A DNA stretch of 64,000 bases, taken from Serratia nematodiphila DZ0503SBS1 (GTDB lineage Bacteria; Pseudomonadota; Gammaproteobacteria; Enterobacterales; Enterobacteriaceae). The notes under the pieces are model-generated. The model was given only the letters and a program-made list of their open reading frames with translations. It made no database searches and was not told the DNA's origin. Location of the stretch: positions 2,666,001 through 2,730,000 of the forward strand of contig NZ_JPUX01000001.1 in NCBI RefSeq assembly GCF_000738675.1, written 5' to 3'. The position numbers and the translations under genes are program-made. Shown one piece after another: positions 25,595 to 35,912 of this stretch; the stretch's first letter is position 1; each line of letters begins with the position of its first letter.

Positions 25595-25732
25595 CACGAT
25601 CTCCGGCAAAGGGCCCCGGCTAACGGGTACGGAACGGGGCAGAGAGGTTGGTATCGAGACTAGCAAACTCCGTTTTTGCCGGGTAGCCGCCGTTCGGTTA
25701 TGCTGACAACCTATGATTGTCAGGAGGTGAGC

Positions 25733-26686
25733 ATGAAACTGCACCAACTGCAGGCGCTGGTGGCCAGCGCCGACAGCGGCAGCATTCGCGCGGCGGCGCG
25801 GCATCTGGGGCTGTCGCAGGCGGCGGTGACCCGCGCACTGCGCGAACTGGAGCAAGAACAGGCGCTGCCGCTGCTGATCCGCACGCCGACCGGGCTGGGT
25901 TTTACCCCCTACGGCAAAACCCTGCTGGCGCACGCCCGGCTGGTGCTGAACCAGTTGGAGCAGGCGCAGGGCGAAATGGCGGCGCTGCGCGGGAGTGCGG
26001 CGGATCTGGTCAAGGCGGCGATCACTCCCTGGCTGATGCTGACGGTGCTGCCGCCGGCGGTGATGGCGTTTCGCAGCAAGGTGCCGGCGGTGCGGCTGGA
26101 ACTGTCGGAAAGCCTGATGGCCAACGCCCAGTCGCAGCTGCGCGAGGGCACGATGGATTTCGCCATCACGCCGCTGCCGGCGTCGTCGGCGCCGCAGGAG
26201 TTCCACTGCGAGCCGCTGCTGGAGTATGAAACGGCGTACATGGTGCGGCGCGGCCATCCGCTGGCGCACAGCACCTCGCTGCATCAGCTGCTGGAGCAGG
26301 ATTGGGTGATGAGCTATACCCAGGAAAGTTTCGATGCGCTGCTCGATGAGGTGTTCCACCGCCACGGCGCGCGCCTGCCGCGCCAGCGCATTATCCAGGC
26401 GCATTCGTTCGGCATGCTGCAGGCGCTGGTGGAATCCGCCGAGATGTGCACCTGGTGCCCGCGGCCGATCGTCGCGCTGCCGCAGTTCGCCTCTCGCCTG
26501 CAGCCGCTGGCGCTGCGCGAGAGCTGCCAACCGGCGCAGTTGAATATCGTCACCCGGCGCAACAGCATTCTGAGCGCCGCCGCCCACGCGTTTATCGACA
26601 CGCTGGTGCGCACCCTGCGCCAGCAGGTGCGATCGTCGCGGCCGGAGGATCGCCAGATCTACGATCGCGTGCGCCTGCTGATTTAG
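25733..26686 (+). CDS. LysR-family regulator beside M20/binding protein operon
   Basis: A 317-residue LysR-type regulator with N-terminal helix-turn-helix (SGSIRAAARHLGLSQAAVTRAL) and a co-inducer domain. AGGAGGTGAGC precedes the ATG at 25733, which decides the start. It is transcribed divergently from the M20 gene across 138 bases, the classic layout for a LysR regulator and its target. It resembles the TdcA/AbgR group in overall form. The C-terminal tail (RSSRPEDRQIYDRVRLLI) is longer than usual. A hairpin follows immediately after the stop. Confidence 0.82.
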   Translation: MKLHQLQALVASADSGSIRAAARHLGLSQAAVTRALRELEQEQALPLLIRTPTGLGFTPYGKTLLAHARLVLNQLEQAQGEMAALRGSAADLVKAAITPWLMLTVLPPAVMAFRSKVPAVRLELSESLMANAQSQLREGTMDFAITPLPASSAPQEFHCEPLLEYETAYMVRRGHPLAHSTSLHQLLEQDWVMSYTQESFDALLDEVFHRHGARLPRQRIIQAHSFGMLQALVESAEMCTWCPRPIVALPQFASRLQPLALRESCQPAQLNIVTRRNSILSAAAHAFIDTLVRTLRQQVRSSRPEDRQIYDRVRLLI

Positions 26687-26732
26687 CGGATCTGCCCGGA
26701 TCGCCGATCCCGTAAATGGGATCGCGATCCGC
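26686..26732 (+). terminator. Hairpin terminator after LysR gene
   Basis: An outer stem GCGGATC/GATCCGC encloses an inner stem CGATCCC/GGGATCG with a six-base loop, followed by ATTTGTAGCATTTTT. Probably the end of the regulator transcript. Confidence 0.6.
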
Positions 26733-26765
26733 ATTTGTAGCATTTTTAGCCGCAATGTTAACGAA

Positions 26766-26783
26766 CTGTGATTTTGCTCAAAT
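26766..26783 (+). promoter_or_regulatory. Probable CRP site of the pentitol operon
   Basis: TGTGATTTTGCTCAAA fits the CRP half-sites TGTGA-N6-TCACA with one mismatch. It lies about 200 bases upstream of the dehydrogenase gene in an AT-rich leader, consistent with catabolite control of a sugar alcohol operon. Confidence 0.55.
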
Positions 26784-26823
26784 AATTATTTTTGCAGCTT
26801 TGGTTATATGTCGCTCTATGTTC

Positions 26824-26923
26824 ACGTTGTCATTTTTAGTTATCGGGATGTGTAATGGTTAATTTGTTGAAATTTATAATTTTATAACTCAGTTTGTTTT
26901 TTGTTTGATAAAAATGACAACGT
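26824..26923. promoter_or_regulatory. Paired inverted operators upstream of pentitol operon
   Basis: ACGTTGTCATTTTTA (26824-26838) and TAAAAATGACAACGT (26909-26923) are exact reverse complements 70 bases apart. The second lies within TGACAACGTCA, itself a short palindrome. Two such copies flanking the promoter are what a looping LacI-family repressor would use. The LacI gene at the far end of the operon is the candidate. Confidence 0.55.
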
Positions 26924-26970
26924 CAACATTTATAATTTTCAAGCGTTTAACGAGAATATTGGAGGGATAG

Positions 26971-28038
26971 ATGAGCCAGTTGCCGGAAAAAATGCGCGCG
27001 GTCGTTTGCCACGGCCCGCAGGACTACCGTTTCGAACAGGTGCCCACGCCGCTGCCGAAGGCGCGCGAGCTGGTGATCAAGGTGGAAGGCTGCGGCATCT
27101 GCGCCGGCGACTGCAAGTGCAAGAACGGCGCGCAGATGTTTTGGGGGGAGACCCCGTGGGTCAAACCGCCGGTGGTGCCGGGGCACGAGTTCTACGGCCG
27201 CATCGCCGCGCTGGGCGAGGGCGCGGAAGGCAAATACCGGATCGGTGAGCGGGTGATCGCCGAGCAGATCGTGCCGTGCTGGGAGTGCCGTTACTGCAAA
27301 TCCGGCAGTTACTGGATGTGTGAGACGCATAACATTTACGGCTTCCAGAAAGACGTGGCGGAGGGCGGCATGGCGGAATACATGCGCTTTTCCGAGAACG
27401 CCATCGTGCACAAGATCCCGGAAAGCCTGAGCCATGAAGACGCGGTATTGATCGAGCCGATGGCCTGCGCCATTCACACCGTGGCGCGCGGCGACATTCA
27501 GCTGGACGACGTGGTGGTGCTGGCCGGCGCCGGGCCGCTCGGGCTGTGCATGGTGCAGGTGGCGCGGCTGAAAACGCCGAAGAAACTGATCGTGATCGAC
27601 GCCATCGACGAGCGGCTGGCGCTGGCGAAGGAATTTGGCGCCGACGTGGTGATCAACCCGCTGAAGGAAGACGCCGACCAGATCGTCAAATCGCTGACCG
27701 GCGGCTACGGCTGCGACGTCTATATCGAGGCCACCGGCGCGCCGATCGGCGTCACTCAGGGGCTGCAGATGATCCGCAAGCTGGGCCGCTTCGTGGAGTT
27801 CAGCGTGTTCGGCAAGGAAACCACCGTCGACTGGTCGATCATCGGCGATCGCAAGGAACTGGACATTCGCGGCGCGCACCTGGCGCCCTACAGCTATGAG
27901 ATCGCCATCGATCTGTTCGAGCGCGGGCTGGTGACCTCAAGCGGCGTGGTGACCCACAGCTATTCATTGAACGACTGGGACGAAGCCTTCGCCCTGGCGG
28001 ACTCGACCGACTCCATCAAGGTGATCCTGGTTCCCTGA
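26971..28038 (+). CDS. Zinc-dependent polyol dehydrogenase
   Basis: A 355-residue medium-chain zinc dehydrogenase. Catalytic zinc ligands are Cys41 and His72/Glu73; the structural zinc loop uses Cys103, Cys106, Cys109 and Cys117. The cofactor fold begins at VVVLAGAGPLGL. It resembles proteins annotated as erythritol/L-threitol dehydrogenase. In this operon, which otherwise encodes a sugar kinase and pentulose-phosphate epimerases, oxidation of xylitol or L-arabitol to L-xylulose fits best; a tetritol is the alternative. GGAGGG precedes the ATG. First gene of a seven-gene operon under probable CRP and LacI-type control. Confidence 0.85.
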   Translation: MSQLPEKMRAVVCHGPQDYRFEQVPTPLPKARELVIKVEGCGICAGDCKCKNGAQMFWGETPWVKPPVVPGHEFYGRIAALGEGAEGKYRIGERVIAEQIVPCWECRYCKSGSYWMCETHNIYGFQKDVAEGGMAEYMRFSENAIVHKIPESLSHEDAVLIEPMACAIHTVARGDIQLDDVVVLAGAGPLGLCMVQVARLKTPKKLIVIDAIDERLALAKEFGADVVINPLKEDADQIVKSLTGGYGCDVYIEATGAPIGVTQGLQMIRKLGRFVEFSVFGKETTVDWSIIGDRKELDIRGAHLAPYSYEIAIDLFERGLVTSSGVVTHSYSLNDWDEAFALADSTDSIKVILVP

Positions 28039-28174
28039 CCCTCCCGCCGTACCGCTGTTGCAGTCACGATCGTCGGCCCGTCCGCAATGGAGGGGCCGGC
28101 CGGTCGGCCAAACGTAAAGACATGCTGTTGCTCTGATAACCACAACAAGAAGCTTCCCTACAGGAGAATTGGCT

Positions 28175-29092
28175 ATGTTTTCATTATTCAAAAAGACCCT
28201 GCCTTTTATCGTCGCCGGTGGAATGTTGGCGGCCAGCCATGGGGCGCTGGCCAAGCAAATCACTATCGGTATGTCGTTCCAGGAAATGAACAACGACTAC
28301 TTCGTCACCATGAAGCAGGCGCTGGATCAGGCGGCTGCGGATATCGGCGCCAAGGTGTACGTGGCCGATGCGCGCCATGACGTCGCCAAGCAGATCGGCG
28401 ACGTGGAGGACATGCTGCAGAAGAAGGTGGATATCCTGCTGATCAACCCAACCGATTCGGTGGGGGTGCAGTCGGCGGTGATCTCCGCCCATAAGGCCGG
28501 CGCGGTGGTGGTGGCGATCGACGCGCAGGCCGAAGGGCCGCTGGACTCGTTCGTCGGCTCGGAAAACTACGACGCCGGCTTCCAGGCGGGCGAATACCTG
28601 GCGAAAGCGCTGGGCGGCAAAGGCAAGGTGGCGATCCTCGACGGCATCCCGGTGGTGCCGATCCTGGAGCGCGTGCGCGGCTTTGAGGCGGCGATGAAGA
28701 AATACCCCGACATCAAGATCGTCACCAAGCAAAACGGCAAGCAGGAGCGCGACACCGCGCTGACCGTCACCGAAAACATGCTGCAGTCGGCACCGGATCT
28801 GGCGGGCATCTTCAGCGTCAACGACGTCGGCGCGCTCGGCGCCCTGGCGGCGATAGAAAGCAACGGCGCCAAGGTCAAGCTGGTGAGCGTCGACGGCCAG
28901 CCGGAAGCCATCAAAGAGATCCTCAAGCCGAATTCGCCGTTTATCGCCACTTCGGCGCAGTTCCCGCGCGACCAGCTGCGCATCGCGCTCGGCATTGCGC
29001 TGGCCCGCTACTGGGGCGCCACGGTGCCGAAAACCGTGCCGGTCAAAGTGAAGCTGATCGACCGCAGCAATGCGGCCGGCTTTAGCTGGTAA
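28175..29092 (+). CDS. Ribose-type ABC transporter sugar-binding protein
   Basis: A 305-residue periplasmic binding protein of the RbsB type. A signal peptide ending SHGALA precedes mature [20 protein letters not shown]. The motifs [14 protein letters not shown] and [16 protein letters not shown] are typical of the hinge and ligand pocket. It would deliver the polyol or pentulose to the ATPase and permease encoded next. I chose ATG 28175 (AGGAG eight bases upstream) over an in-frame TTG two codons earlier. A GC-rich hairpin in the 136-base gap after the dehydrogenase gene may adjust expression of this abundant protein. Confidence 0.9.
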   Translation: MFSLFKKTLPFIVAGGMLAASHGALAKQITIGMSFQEMNNDYFVTMKQALDQAAADIGAKVYVADARHDVAKQIGDVEDMLQKKVDILLINPTDSVGVQSAVISAHKAGAVVVAIDAQAEGPLDSFVGSENYDAGFQAGEYLAKALGGKGKVAILDGIPVVPILERVRGFEAAMKKYPDIKIVTKQNGKQERDTALTVTENMLQSAPDLAGIFSVNDVGALGALAAIESNGAKVKLVSVDGQPEAIKEILKPNSPFIATSAQFPRDQLRIALGIALARYWGATVPKTVPVKVKLIDRSNAAGFSW

Positions 29093-29145
29093 CAGCGGCA
29101 GGTTCGCCCCGCTGCGGCGGGGCGTTCGGTGCGGAGGGCAATGCG

Positions 29146-30636
29146 GTGACACCTTTACTGGAACTGAAGCGAATAAAAAAGAGCTTTCCCGGCGTGAAGG
29201 CGCTGGACGGCATCGATCTGGCCATTCAACGGGGCGAGGTGCACGCCCTGCTGGGCGAAAACGGCGCCGGCAAATCGACGCTGGTGAAAATCATGTGCGG
29301 CATCCATCAGCCGGACGAGGGCGACATTTTTATCGACGGCGAGCAGCGCCGCTTTAACAACTATCGCCAGGCGATCGAGGCCGGGGTCGGCATTATTTTT
29401 CAGGAATTCTCGTTGATTCCCTACATGAGCGCCATCGACAACATCTTCCTCAACCGGGAGATCAGGAACCGCTGGGGCCTGCTGGATCGGCGGGCGATGC
29501 GGCGCAAGGCCGAGGCCATTTTCAAGCGGCTGACGGTGGCTATCGATCTCGATTGCCCGGTGGAGCAGCTGAGCGTGGCGCAGCAGCAGTTTGTGGAGAT
29601 CGCCAAGGCGCTGTCGCTGGAGGCGCGGGTGCTGGTGCTGGACGAACCGACCGCCACGCTGACGCCGGGCGAGGCCGAACACCTGTTCAGCGTGATGAAC
29701 GATCTGCGGCTGCTGGGCGTTGGCATGGTGTTTATCTCGCACCATTTGGACGAGATCTTCACCATCTGCGATCGCATCACCGTGCTGCGCGACGGCGCCT
29801 ACATCGAAACGCTGGCCACCGGCGACACCAACGTGGAAGAGCTGGTGCGGCTGATGGTCGGGCGCAAAATCGAGAACGCCTTCCCGGTGAAACAGCATCC
29901 GGTCGATACCGCGACGGTGCTGCTGGAGGCGGAGATCCAGCGCGAGAAGCACGGCGCGACCGACCGCTTCCACCTGCACAAGGGTGAGATCCTCGGCTTC
30001 GCCGGGCTGGTGGGCTCCGGGCGCACCGAGACCGTCTCGGCGCTGATCGGCGCCAGCCGCTGCCACCGCAAACGCGTCAGCCTCGGCGGCCAACCGGCGG
30101 CGCTGCGCTCCCCGGCGCAGGCGCTGGCGCAGGGCATCGGCCTGCTGCCGGAGAGCCGCAAAACCGAGGGCCTGGTGCTGCCGTTCTCGGTGGCGCAGAA
30201 CATCACCCTCAACCGGCACCACCGGCGCGGCAAGATCTTCGTCAGCGCCCGCAAGGATCGCGACGTGGTGCAGCGGCTGATCCGCGCCGTGGGGGTGAAA
30301 ACCCCGGACGCCGAGACCGCCGTCAGCACCCTGAGCGGCGGCAACCAGCAGAAAGTGGTGATCGCCCGCTGGCTTAACAACGACTGCAACATCCTGATCT
30401 TCGACGAGCCGACGCGCGGCATCGACGTGGGCGCCAAGGCCGAGATCTACCAGCTGATGCAGCAACTGACCCAGCAGGGCATCTCCATCATCATGATTTC
30501 CTCCGAACTGCCGGAGATCATCGGCGTGTGCGACCGCGTGCTGGTGTTTCGCGGCGGCCATATCGTCGCCGAGCTGACCGGCGACGACATCGAATCCAAC
30601 CACATCATGCTTCACGCGACCGGGAGTGCCTTATGA
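29146..30636 (+). CDS. Ribose-type ABC transporter ATP-binding protein (pentitol operon)
   Basis: A 496-residue tandem ABC ATPase of the RbsA type. The first half has [16 protein letters not shown] and [10 protein letters not shown]; the second half has the usual degenerate Walker [10 protein letters not shown], then LSGGNQQK and [13 protein letters not shown]. The start is GTG at 29146 with GGAGGG upstream. Its stop overlaps the permease start as ATGA, so the two are translationally coupled. Imports the substrate of the operon. Confidence 0.92.
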   Translation: MTPLLELKRIKKSFPGVKALDGIDLAIQRGEVHALLGENGAGKSTLVKIMCGIHQPDEGDIFIDGEQRRFNNYRQAIEAGVGIIFQEFSLIPYMSAIDNIFLNREIRNRWGLLDRRAMRRKAEAIFKRLTVAIDLDCPVEQLSVAQQQFVEIAKALSLEARVLVLDEPTATLTPGEAEHLFSVMNDLRLLGVGMVFISHHLDEIFTICDRITVLRDGAYIETLATGDTNVEELVRLMVGRKIENAFPVKQHPVDTATVLLEAEIQREKHGATDRFHLHKGEILGFAGLVGSGRTETVSALIGASRCHRKRVSLGGQPAALRSPAQALAQGIGLLPESRKTEGLVLPFSVAQNITLNRHHRRGKIFVSARKDRDVVQRLIRAVGVKTPDAETAVSTLSGGNQQKVVIARWLNNDCNILIFDEPTRGIDVGAKAEIYQLMQQLTQQGISIIMISSELPEIIGVCDRVLVFRGGHIVAELTGDDIESNHIMLHATGSAL

Positions 30637-31622
30637 TCGGAATTGAACAACCCGCCGTGGCGCGCCGCGCCGCCGGCCTCAGCCTCGGCAAGCGCTGGGA
30701 AAAACTGCTGCATCACCCGGCGGTCCTGCCGTTTATCGGCTTCGCTGTCCTGTTCGTGCTGATGAGTCTGCTGAACGACAGCTTCCTCAGCGTCAACAAC
30801 CTGACCAACGTAGCGCGCCAGGTGTCGATCAACGCCATCATCGCGGTGGGCATGACCTGCGCCATCCTGACCGGCGGCATCGATCTCTCGGTGGGGCCGG
30901 TGATGGCGCTGGCCGGCTCGGTCGCCGCCGGGCTGATGCTGGCGGCGGTGCCCATTCCACTGGCGATGGTAGCGGCGTTGGCGCTCGGCGCGCTGTTCGG
31001 CCTGGCCAACGGCGCCTGCATCGCCTACCTGCGCATGCCGCCGATCATCGTCACTCTGGCCTCGATGGGCATCGCCCGCGGCCTGGCGCTGCTTTATACC
31101 GGCGGCTACCCGATCTCCGGCCTGCCCGACGTCTTCTCCTTCTTCGGCCGCGGCACGGTGCTGGGCATCCAGGTGCCGATCCTGATCATGCTCGGCGTGT
31201 ATGTGCTGGCCTGGCTGATGCTCAACCAGCTGCCGTTCGGCCGCTACGTCTACGCGATGGGCGGCAATGAAGAGGCGGCGCGCCTGAGCGGCATCCGCGT
31301 GCCGCGCTACAAGATGCTGGTGTACGTGATCAGCGGCCTGACCGCCGCGCTGGCCGGGCTGGTGCTGACCTCGCGCCTGATGAGCGGGCAGCCCAACGCC
31401 GGCGAAGGCTTCGAGCTGGACGCCATCGCCGCCGTAGTGCTGGGCGGGGCGGCGATCTCCGGCGGGCGCGGCGCCATCGTCGGCACGCTGGTGGGGGCGA
31501 TGATGCTCGGGGTGCTCAACAACGGCCTCAACCTGATGAACGTGTCGCCGTATATCCAGAACGTGGTGAAGGGCGGCATCATCCTGGCCGCCATCTACCT
31601 CAGCTCCGTGCGGCGCAAATAG
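30633..31622 (+). CDS. Ribose-type ABC transporter permease (pentitol operon)
   Basis: A 329-residue RbsC-type permease with about nine to ten membrane helices. The motifs [20 protein letters not shown] and [18 protein letters not shown] match the family. The ATG at 30633 overlaps the ATPase stop. The kinase gene follows eight bases after its stop behind AGGAGG. It is clearly distinct from the permease at 9731-10726, so the window carries two different ribose-type importers. Confidence 0.92.
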   Translation: MIGIEQPAVARRAAGLSLGKRWEKLLHHPAVLPFIGFAVLFVLMSLLNDSFLSVNNLTNVARQVSINAIIAVGMTCAILTGGIDLSVGPVMALAGSVAAGLMLAAVPIPLAMVAALALGALFGLANGACIAYLRMPPIIVTLASMGIARGLALLYTGGYPISGLPDVFSFFGRGTVLGIQVPILIMLGVYVLAWLMLNQLPFGRYVYAMGGNEEAARLSGIRVPRYKMLVYVISGLTAALAGLVLTSRLMSGQPNAGEGFELDAIAAVVLGGAAISGGRGAIVGTLVGAMMLGVLNNGLNLMNVSPYIQNVVKGGIILAAIYLSSVRRK

Positions 31623-31630
31623 GAGGCGCG

Positions 31631-33118
31631 ATGTCAGTCTTTCTTGGCATAGACGTCGGCGGCACGGTGATCAAGGTCGGGCTGTACCGGGCAAGCGGCG
31701 AAGAGCTGGCGATCGCCGAGCGCGACGGCGCGGCGATCGCCGCCCAGCCGGGCTTTAGCGAACGCAATATGGATGCGCTGTGGGATGACGTCTGCGCGGC
31801 AATCCGCCAGACGCTGCACGCTGCGGGGCTGTCGGTCGGGCAGGTGCGCGGCGTCAGTTTCTCGGCGCACGGCAAAGGGCTGTACGCCATCGATCGCCAC
31901 GGCAAGCCGGTCGGTAACGGCATCCTCTCCTCGGACAACCGCGCGGCGGCCACGGCGGCTGAGCTGCGCCGCGCCGGCGTGGACGCGCAGAGCTACCCGC
32001 GCAGCCTGCAGCCGCTGTGGCCCAGCCACCCGGCGCTGCTGCTGCGCTGGCTGAAGCAGCGGCAACCGGCGCAATACGCCGCCGTCGATCGCATCCTGAT
32101 GGCGCACGACTACCTGCGCTTTCGCCTCACCGGCGAGGCGGCGGCCGAAGTGACCAACATCTCCGGCAGCAACCTGTTTAACCAGCGCAGCGGCGCTTAC
32201 GATCCGGCGCTGATGGCGGCCTTCGGCATCGAAGAGGCGCAGGAGAAGACCGCGCCGGTGATCGGCTCGGCGCAGCTGGCCGGGCGGGTGACGGCCGCGG
32301 CGGCGGCGCAATGTGGTCTACGGGTAGGAACTGCGGTGTACGGCGGCCTGTTCGACGTGGTGGGCGCGGCGCTCAGCTCCGGCGTGGCCGACGATCGCAC
32401 GCTCAGCGCGGTGGCGGGCACCTGGTCGATCGCCACCTGCGTGACCGAGCGCATCATTCCCGCCGATTACCCCTACGCCTGGGGGCGCTACTGCATCGAC
32501 GGCCGCTATTTCGTGCACGAAGGCAGCCCGACCTCGGCCGGCAACCTGGCCTGGTTCCTGCGCCAGTTCTGCGCCGGCGACCGGCAGCGCTACGCCCAGT
32601 TCAACGCCTGGGTGGCCGAGCGCCGCGAGCAGCCCAGCGGGCTGCTGTTCCTGCCGTATCTGTACGGCTCCAACCTCGGCGGCAACACGCCGGGCGGCCT
32701 GATCGGTCTGAGCGCCCACCACGAGATGGCGGACGTGGTGCAGGCGATCTACCAGGGCATCGTGTTCTCGCACCTGATCCATCAGGAGCGCATGGTGCAG
32801 CTGAACCCGCGCATCGAGCGGGTGCGCATGACCGGCGGGCCGACGCAGTCCGAGGTCTGGATGCAGATGTACGCCGACGCCGGCAACCTGCCGCTTGAGG
32901 TGGTGGAAACGCGCCAAGGAGGCTGCCGCGCCGCCGCCCTGTGCGCCGCCGTCGGCGCCGGGGAGTACGCCGGGTTCGCCGAGGCGATCGCCGCTGCGCC
33001 GCCCAAACTGCGCTGTTATTATCCCGCGACCGCCGCTCATCGGCGCCTGCGCGCCCAGCAGGCGCGCTATCTGGCGGTGGCTCAGGCTTTGAGTGAGGTG
33101 ACTGATGCAAACGACTAA
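31631..33118 (+). CDS. FGGY sugar kinase, L-xylulokinase-like
   Basis: A 495-residue FGGY-family kinase, almost the length of E. coli LyxK (498). The first phosphate motif is FLGIDVGGTVIKVGLY at residues 4-19; the second domain has VRMTGGPTQSEVWMQMYAD, the adenosine motif. With the dehydrogenase upstream and UlaE- and AraD-type epimerases downstream, phosphorylation of L-xylulose to L-xylulose-5-phosphate is the best-supported role. AGGAGG precedes the ATG. Its 3' end overlaps the next gene by 14 bases. Another pentulose is possible. Confidence 0.85.
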   Translation: MSVFLGIDVGGTVIKVGLYRASGEELAIAERDGAAIAAQPGFSERNMDALWDDVCAAIRQTLHAAGLSVGQVRGVSFSAHGKGLYAIDRHGKPVGNGILSSDNRAAATAAELRRAGVDAQSYPRSLQPLWPSHPALLLRWLKQRQPAQYAAVDRILMAHDYLRFRLTGEAAAEVTNISGSNLFNQRSGAYDPALMAAFGIEEAQEKTAPVIGSAQLAGRVTAAAAAQCGLRVGTAVYGGLFDVVGAALSSGVADDRTLSAVAGTWSIATCVTERIIPADYPYAWGRYCIDGRYFVHEGSPTSAGNLAWFLRQFCAGDRQRYAQFNAWVAERREQPSGLLFLPYLYGSNLGGNTPGGLIGLSAHHEMADVVQAIYQGIVFSHLIHQERMVQLNPRIERVRMTGGPTQSEVWMQMYADAGNLPLEVVETRQGGCRAAALCAAVGAGEYAGFAEAIAAAPPKLRCYYPATAAHRRLRAQQARYLAVAQALSEVTDAND

Positions 33119-33974
33119 CGCCGCCTGTCTGGGGCTGTATGAAAAGGCGCTGCCCGCCGAACTGAGCTGGCCGCAGCGGCTGGCCACCGCCGCCGAGCTG
33201 GGCTTTGAATTTGTGGAGATGTCGATAGACGAACAGCCGGCGCGCCAGCAGCGGCTGGACTGGGATCGCCGCCAGCGGCTGGCGTTTATCCAGGCGCGGC
33301 TCGACAGCGGGGTGACGGTGCCGAGCCTGTGCCTGTCGGCGCACCGGCGCGATCCGTTCGGCAGCGCCGAGGCTGCCACCCGCGAACGGGCGCGGGTGCT
33401 GATGAGCAAGGCGCTGGAACTGGCGACGGATCTCGGCATCCGCAACATCCAGCTGGCGGGTTACGACGTCTATTACGAACCGGCCGATCGCCACAGCCGC
33501 GAGCGCTTTATCGAGGGCATGCAGTGGGCGGCGGCGCAGGCTGCCAGGGCGCAGGTGATGCTGTCGGTGGAGGTGATGGACACGCCGTTCATCAACAGCA
33601 TCAGCAAATGGCGCGACATCGCCCGCCACGTCAACAGCCCGTGGTTCACGGTGTATCCCGATCTCGGCAACCTCAGCGCCTGGGGCAACGACGTCGCCGC
33701 CGAGCTGGCGCTGGGCATCGGCAGCATCACCGCCATACACCTCAAAGACACCGTGGCGGTGGGGCCGGGCAGCGCCGGGCAGTTCCGCGACGTGCCGTTC
33801 GGCGAGGGCTGCGTGGATTTCGCCCACGCCTTTTCCGTGCTCAACGCGCTCGGCTATCGCGGCCCCTACCTGCTGGAGATGTGGGCGCGCGAAGACGGGC
33901 AGGATAAGCAACGCATCGCCCAGGCCAAGGCCTGGCTCGAACAACAAATGAATGATGGAGGCATCGCATGCTGA
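33105..33974 (+). CDS. L-ribulose-5-phosphate 3-epimerase (UlaE/SgbU family)
   Basis: A 289-residue TIM-barrel enzyme of the xylose-isomerase-like superfamily. The metal ligands of UlaE are in place: Glu156 (SVEVMDT), Asp186 (YPDLGN), His212 (IHLKDT) and Glu258 (LLEMW). It should convert L-xylulose-5-phosphate to L-ribulose-5-phosphate. It overlaps the kinase gene upstream by 14 bases and the 4-epimerase gene downstream by 7, so the three are tightly coupled. Confidence 0.88.
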   Translation: MQTTNAACLGLYEKALPAELSWPQRLATAAELGFEFVEMSIDEQPARQQRLDWDRRQRLAFIQARLDSGVTVPSLCLSAHRRDPFGSAEAATRERARVLMSKALELATDLGIRNIQLAGYDVYYEPADRHSRERFIEGMQWAAAQAARAQVMLSVEVMDTPFINSISKWRDIARHVNSPWFTVYPDLGNLSAWGNDVAAELALGIGSITAIHLKDTVAVGPGSAGQFRDVPFGEGCVDFAHAFSVLNALGYRGPYLLEMWAREDGQDKQRIAQAKAWLEQQMNDGGIAC

Positions 33975-34660
33975 ACGAACTCAAGCGGCAGGTGCTGGCC
34001 GCCAACCTCAGCCTGCCGGCATACGGGCTGGTGACCTTTACCTGGGGCAACGTCTCGGCGATCGACCGCCAGAGCGGGCTGGTGGTGATCAAGCCTTCGG
34101 GCATCGCCTACGAGGCGATGACGCTGGAGGATTTGGTGGTGGTGGATCTGGAGGGCAAGGTGCGTGAAGGGCATCGCAAACCCTCATCCGACACCGCCAC
34201 CCACCTGGCGCTGTACCGCGCCTTCGCCGATATCGGCGGCGTGGTGCACACCCACAGCCGCAACGCCACCATCTGGGCGCAGGCCGGGCAGCCGATCCCG
34301 GCGCTGGGCACCACCCACGCCGACTACTTTTACGGCGACATTCCCTGCACCCGGCCGATGAGCGAGGCGGAGATCGCCGGGGATTACGAGGGGGAGACCG
34401 GCAAGGTGATTATCGAGACCTTCAATCAGGCGGGGCGTGATCCGCAGCAGGTGCCGGGAGTGCTGGTTTACTCCCACGGCCCGTTTGCCTGGGGCAAGGA
34501 CGCGGCGGATGCGGTGCACAACGCGGTGGTGCTGGAAGAGGTGGCGATCATGGCGATGGCGACGCGCCAGCTGGCGCCGGCCATCGCCCCGATGCAGCCG
34601 GAGCTGCTGGACAAACATTTCCTGCGCAAGCACGGCAAACACGCCTACTACGGGCAATAG
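33968..34660 (+). CDS. L-ribulose-5-phosphate 4-epimerase (AraD/UlaF family)
   Basis: A 230-residue class II aldolase-fold epimerase. Zinc ligands His94, His96 (VVHTHS) and His170 (VYSHGP) are present, as is the catalytic aspartate in KPSSDT (Asp75) and a C-terminal tyrosine (HAYYGQ), each offset by one from E. coli AraD. It converts L-ribulose-5-phosphate to D-xylulose-5-phosphate, which enters the pentose phosphate pathway. Last gene of the operon, ending only six bases from the convergent LacI gene. Confidence 0.92.
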   Translation: MLNELKRQVLAANLSLPAYGLVTFTWGNVSAIDRQSGLVVIKPSGIAYEAMTLEDLVVVDLEGKVREGHRKPSSDTATHLALYRAFADIGGVVHTHSRNATIWAQAGQPIPALGTTHADYFYGDIPCTRPMSEAEIAGDYEGETGKVIIETFNQAGRDPQQVPGVLVYSHGPFAWGKDAADAVHNAVVLEEVAIMAMATRQLAPAIAPMQPELLDKHFLRKHGKHAYYGQ

Positions 34661-34666
34661 CGCCCG

Positions 34667-35671
34667 TCAGCGATTCAACAGCGAGCCGGTGAAGAACTCT
34701 CTGCGCACCGGCAGCTCGCCGCGCGGGCTGTTAATGGCGCTGAACAGCAGCTCCGCGGCAATCTCCCCCAGTTTCTGCGTATCGTGATACACCCCCGGAA
34801 TGTGCAGGCCGTAAGCGCCGGCGCGCGGCGGCTCGTCTATCGAGAAGAACTTCACCTGCTGATAGAGCCCCATCTCGTGGCAGATGGCGATGGCGCCCAG
34901 CGTGATGATGCCATTCAGGCCGATGATGTAATCCGGGCGGTTCTCCGGCTGCGCCAGATAGGCGCGCACCTCGCTCTCTTGCGAGGTGAAATCGTAGTCG
35001 CCGTTGATGATATGAATCTCACGGCCGCTGCCCTGCAAGGCCGCGACGATGCCGGCGGTGCGCGTTAGCGTAATTTCCGAATCCGCCGGGCCGCCGATAA
35101 TTAAAAGCTTCTGCTCCGGCTGCTCCGCCAGATAGCGCCCGGCCAGCACGCCGATTTCGCGGTTATCGAGGAACACGCCGCTCAGCTGCTGATCGTAGAG
35201 ATCGCGGTCGATCAGGATCAGCGGCACGCCGTACACCTCGGCCAGCTCGAGATAGGTGGGGCGGTAGCGCTTGTCGTCGCGCACCGCCGAGAGCAGGATA
35301 CCGCGCGCCTTGTAGCCGAACAGCGCCTGAATGGCGCGCATTTCCGCCTCTTCGCTGCCGTCGGTGTCGAACAGCATGATCTGGTAGCCCTGCTGGCGCG
35401 CAATGCGCGACACGGTCTTGATCAGGCCGGAATAGAACGGGTTGTACATGCTGCTGGTGACGATGCCGATAATCTGGCTGCTGCTGCTTTTCAGCCCCTG
35501 CGCAAAGGCGTTGGGCACATAGTTCAGCTCTTTGGCGATGGCGTGAATGCGCTCGCGGGTTTCCGGCTTGACCAGCTCGGGCTTATTGAAGGCGCGGGAA
35601 ACGGTGATATTGGTCACCCTGGCGCGGCGGGCGATATCCACGATAGTGGCATTGGGATTGGCTTTCGACAC
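34667..35671 (-). CDS. LacI-family repressor of the pentitol operon
   Basis: A 334-residue LacI/GalR-type regulator: helix-turn-helix ATIVDIARRARVTNITVSRA, hinge helix, then a periplasmic-binding-protein-like sensor domain starting QIIGIVTSSMYNPFYSGLI. The start is GTG at 35671 with AAGGA seven bases upstream. It is convergent with the operon it presumably controls. The repeated TGACAACGT elements before the dehydrogenase gene are its likely operators; I found no copy before its own promoter. The inducer is unknown. Confidence 0.88.
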   Translation of the reverse strand: MSKANPNATIVDIARRARVTNITVSRAFNKPELVKPETRERIHAIAKELNYVPNAFAQGLKSSSSQIIGIVTSSMYNPFYSGLIKTVSRIARQQGYQIMLFDTDGSEEAEMRAIQALFGYKARGILLSAVRDDKRYRPTYLELAEVYGVPLILIDRDLYDQQLSGVFLDNREIGVLAGRYLAEQPEQKLLIIGGPADSEITLTRTAGIVAALQGSGREIHIINGDYDFTSQESEVRAYLAQPENRPDYIIGLNGIITLGAIAICHEMGLYQQVKFFSIDEPPRAGAYGLHIPGVYHDTQKLGEIAAELLFSAINSPRGELPVRREFFTGSLLNR

Positions 35672-35912
35672 CGTCTTTCCTTGCGTTATGCCTCAACAGA
35701 TCCCTTATTGTAGGGAAAGGGCGGGGGCGGTGCTAGGGGGGAGTTGGGGGTGGCTGGATGGGGGAGGAAAAATAACGAAACTCAGTCGTTAGGCACGATC
35801 TGCATTCATTTTATTTAATGCCTTTGTTAGCGCCCTTTGACAACGCTTGGGAATTGAGGATGGTTAATGGGACAAAGTCGCTATTTCCGAACGTTAAGAT
35901 GGTTGATTAGTA
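35672..35912. other. Intergenic boundary of the AT-rich accessory stretch
   Basis: Composition drops from GC-rich to AT-rich near 35780. I found no gene, repeat or attachment site here. It marks the left edge of the accessory segment that holds the two genes at 35913-37674. Confidence 0.35.

Noticed and set aside
25595..26755. Long N-terminal extension of the M20 hydrolase frame
   Set aside because: Opposite the LysR gene, antisense composition; a good ribosome binding site marks the start at 25594.
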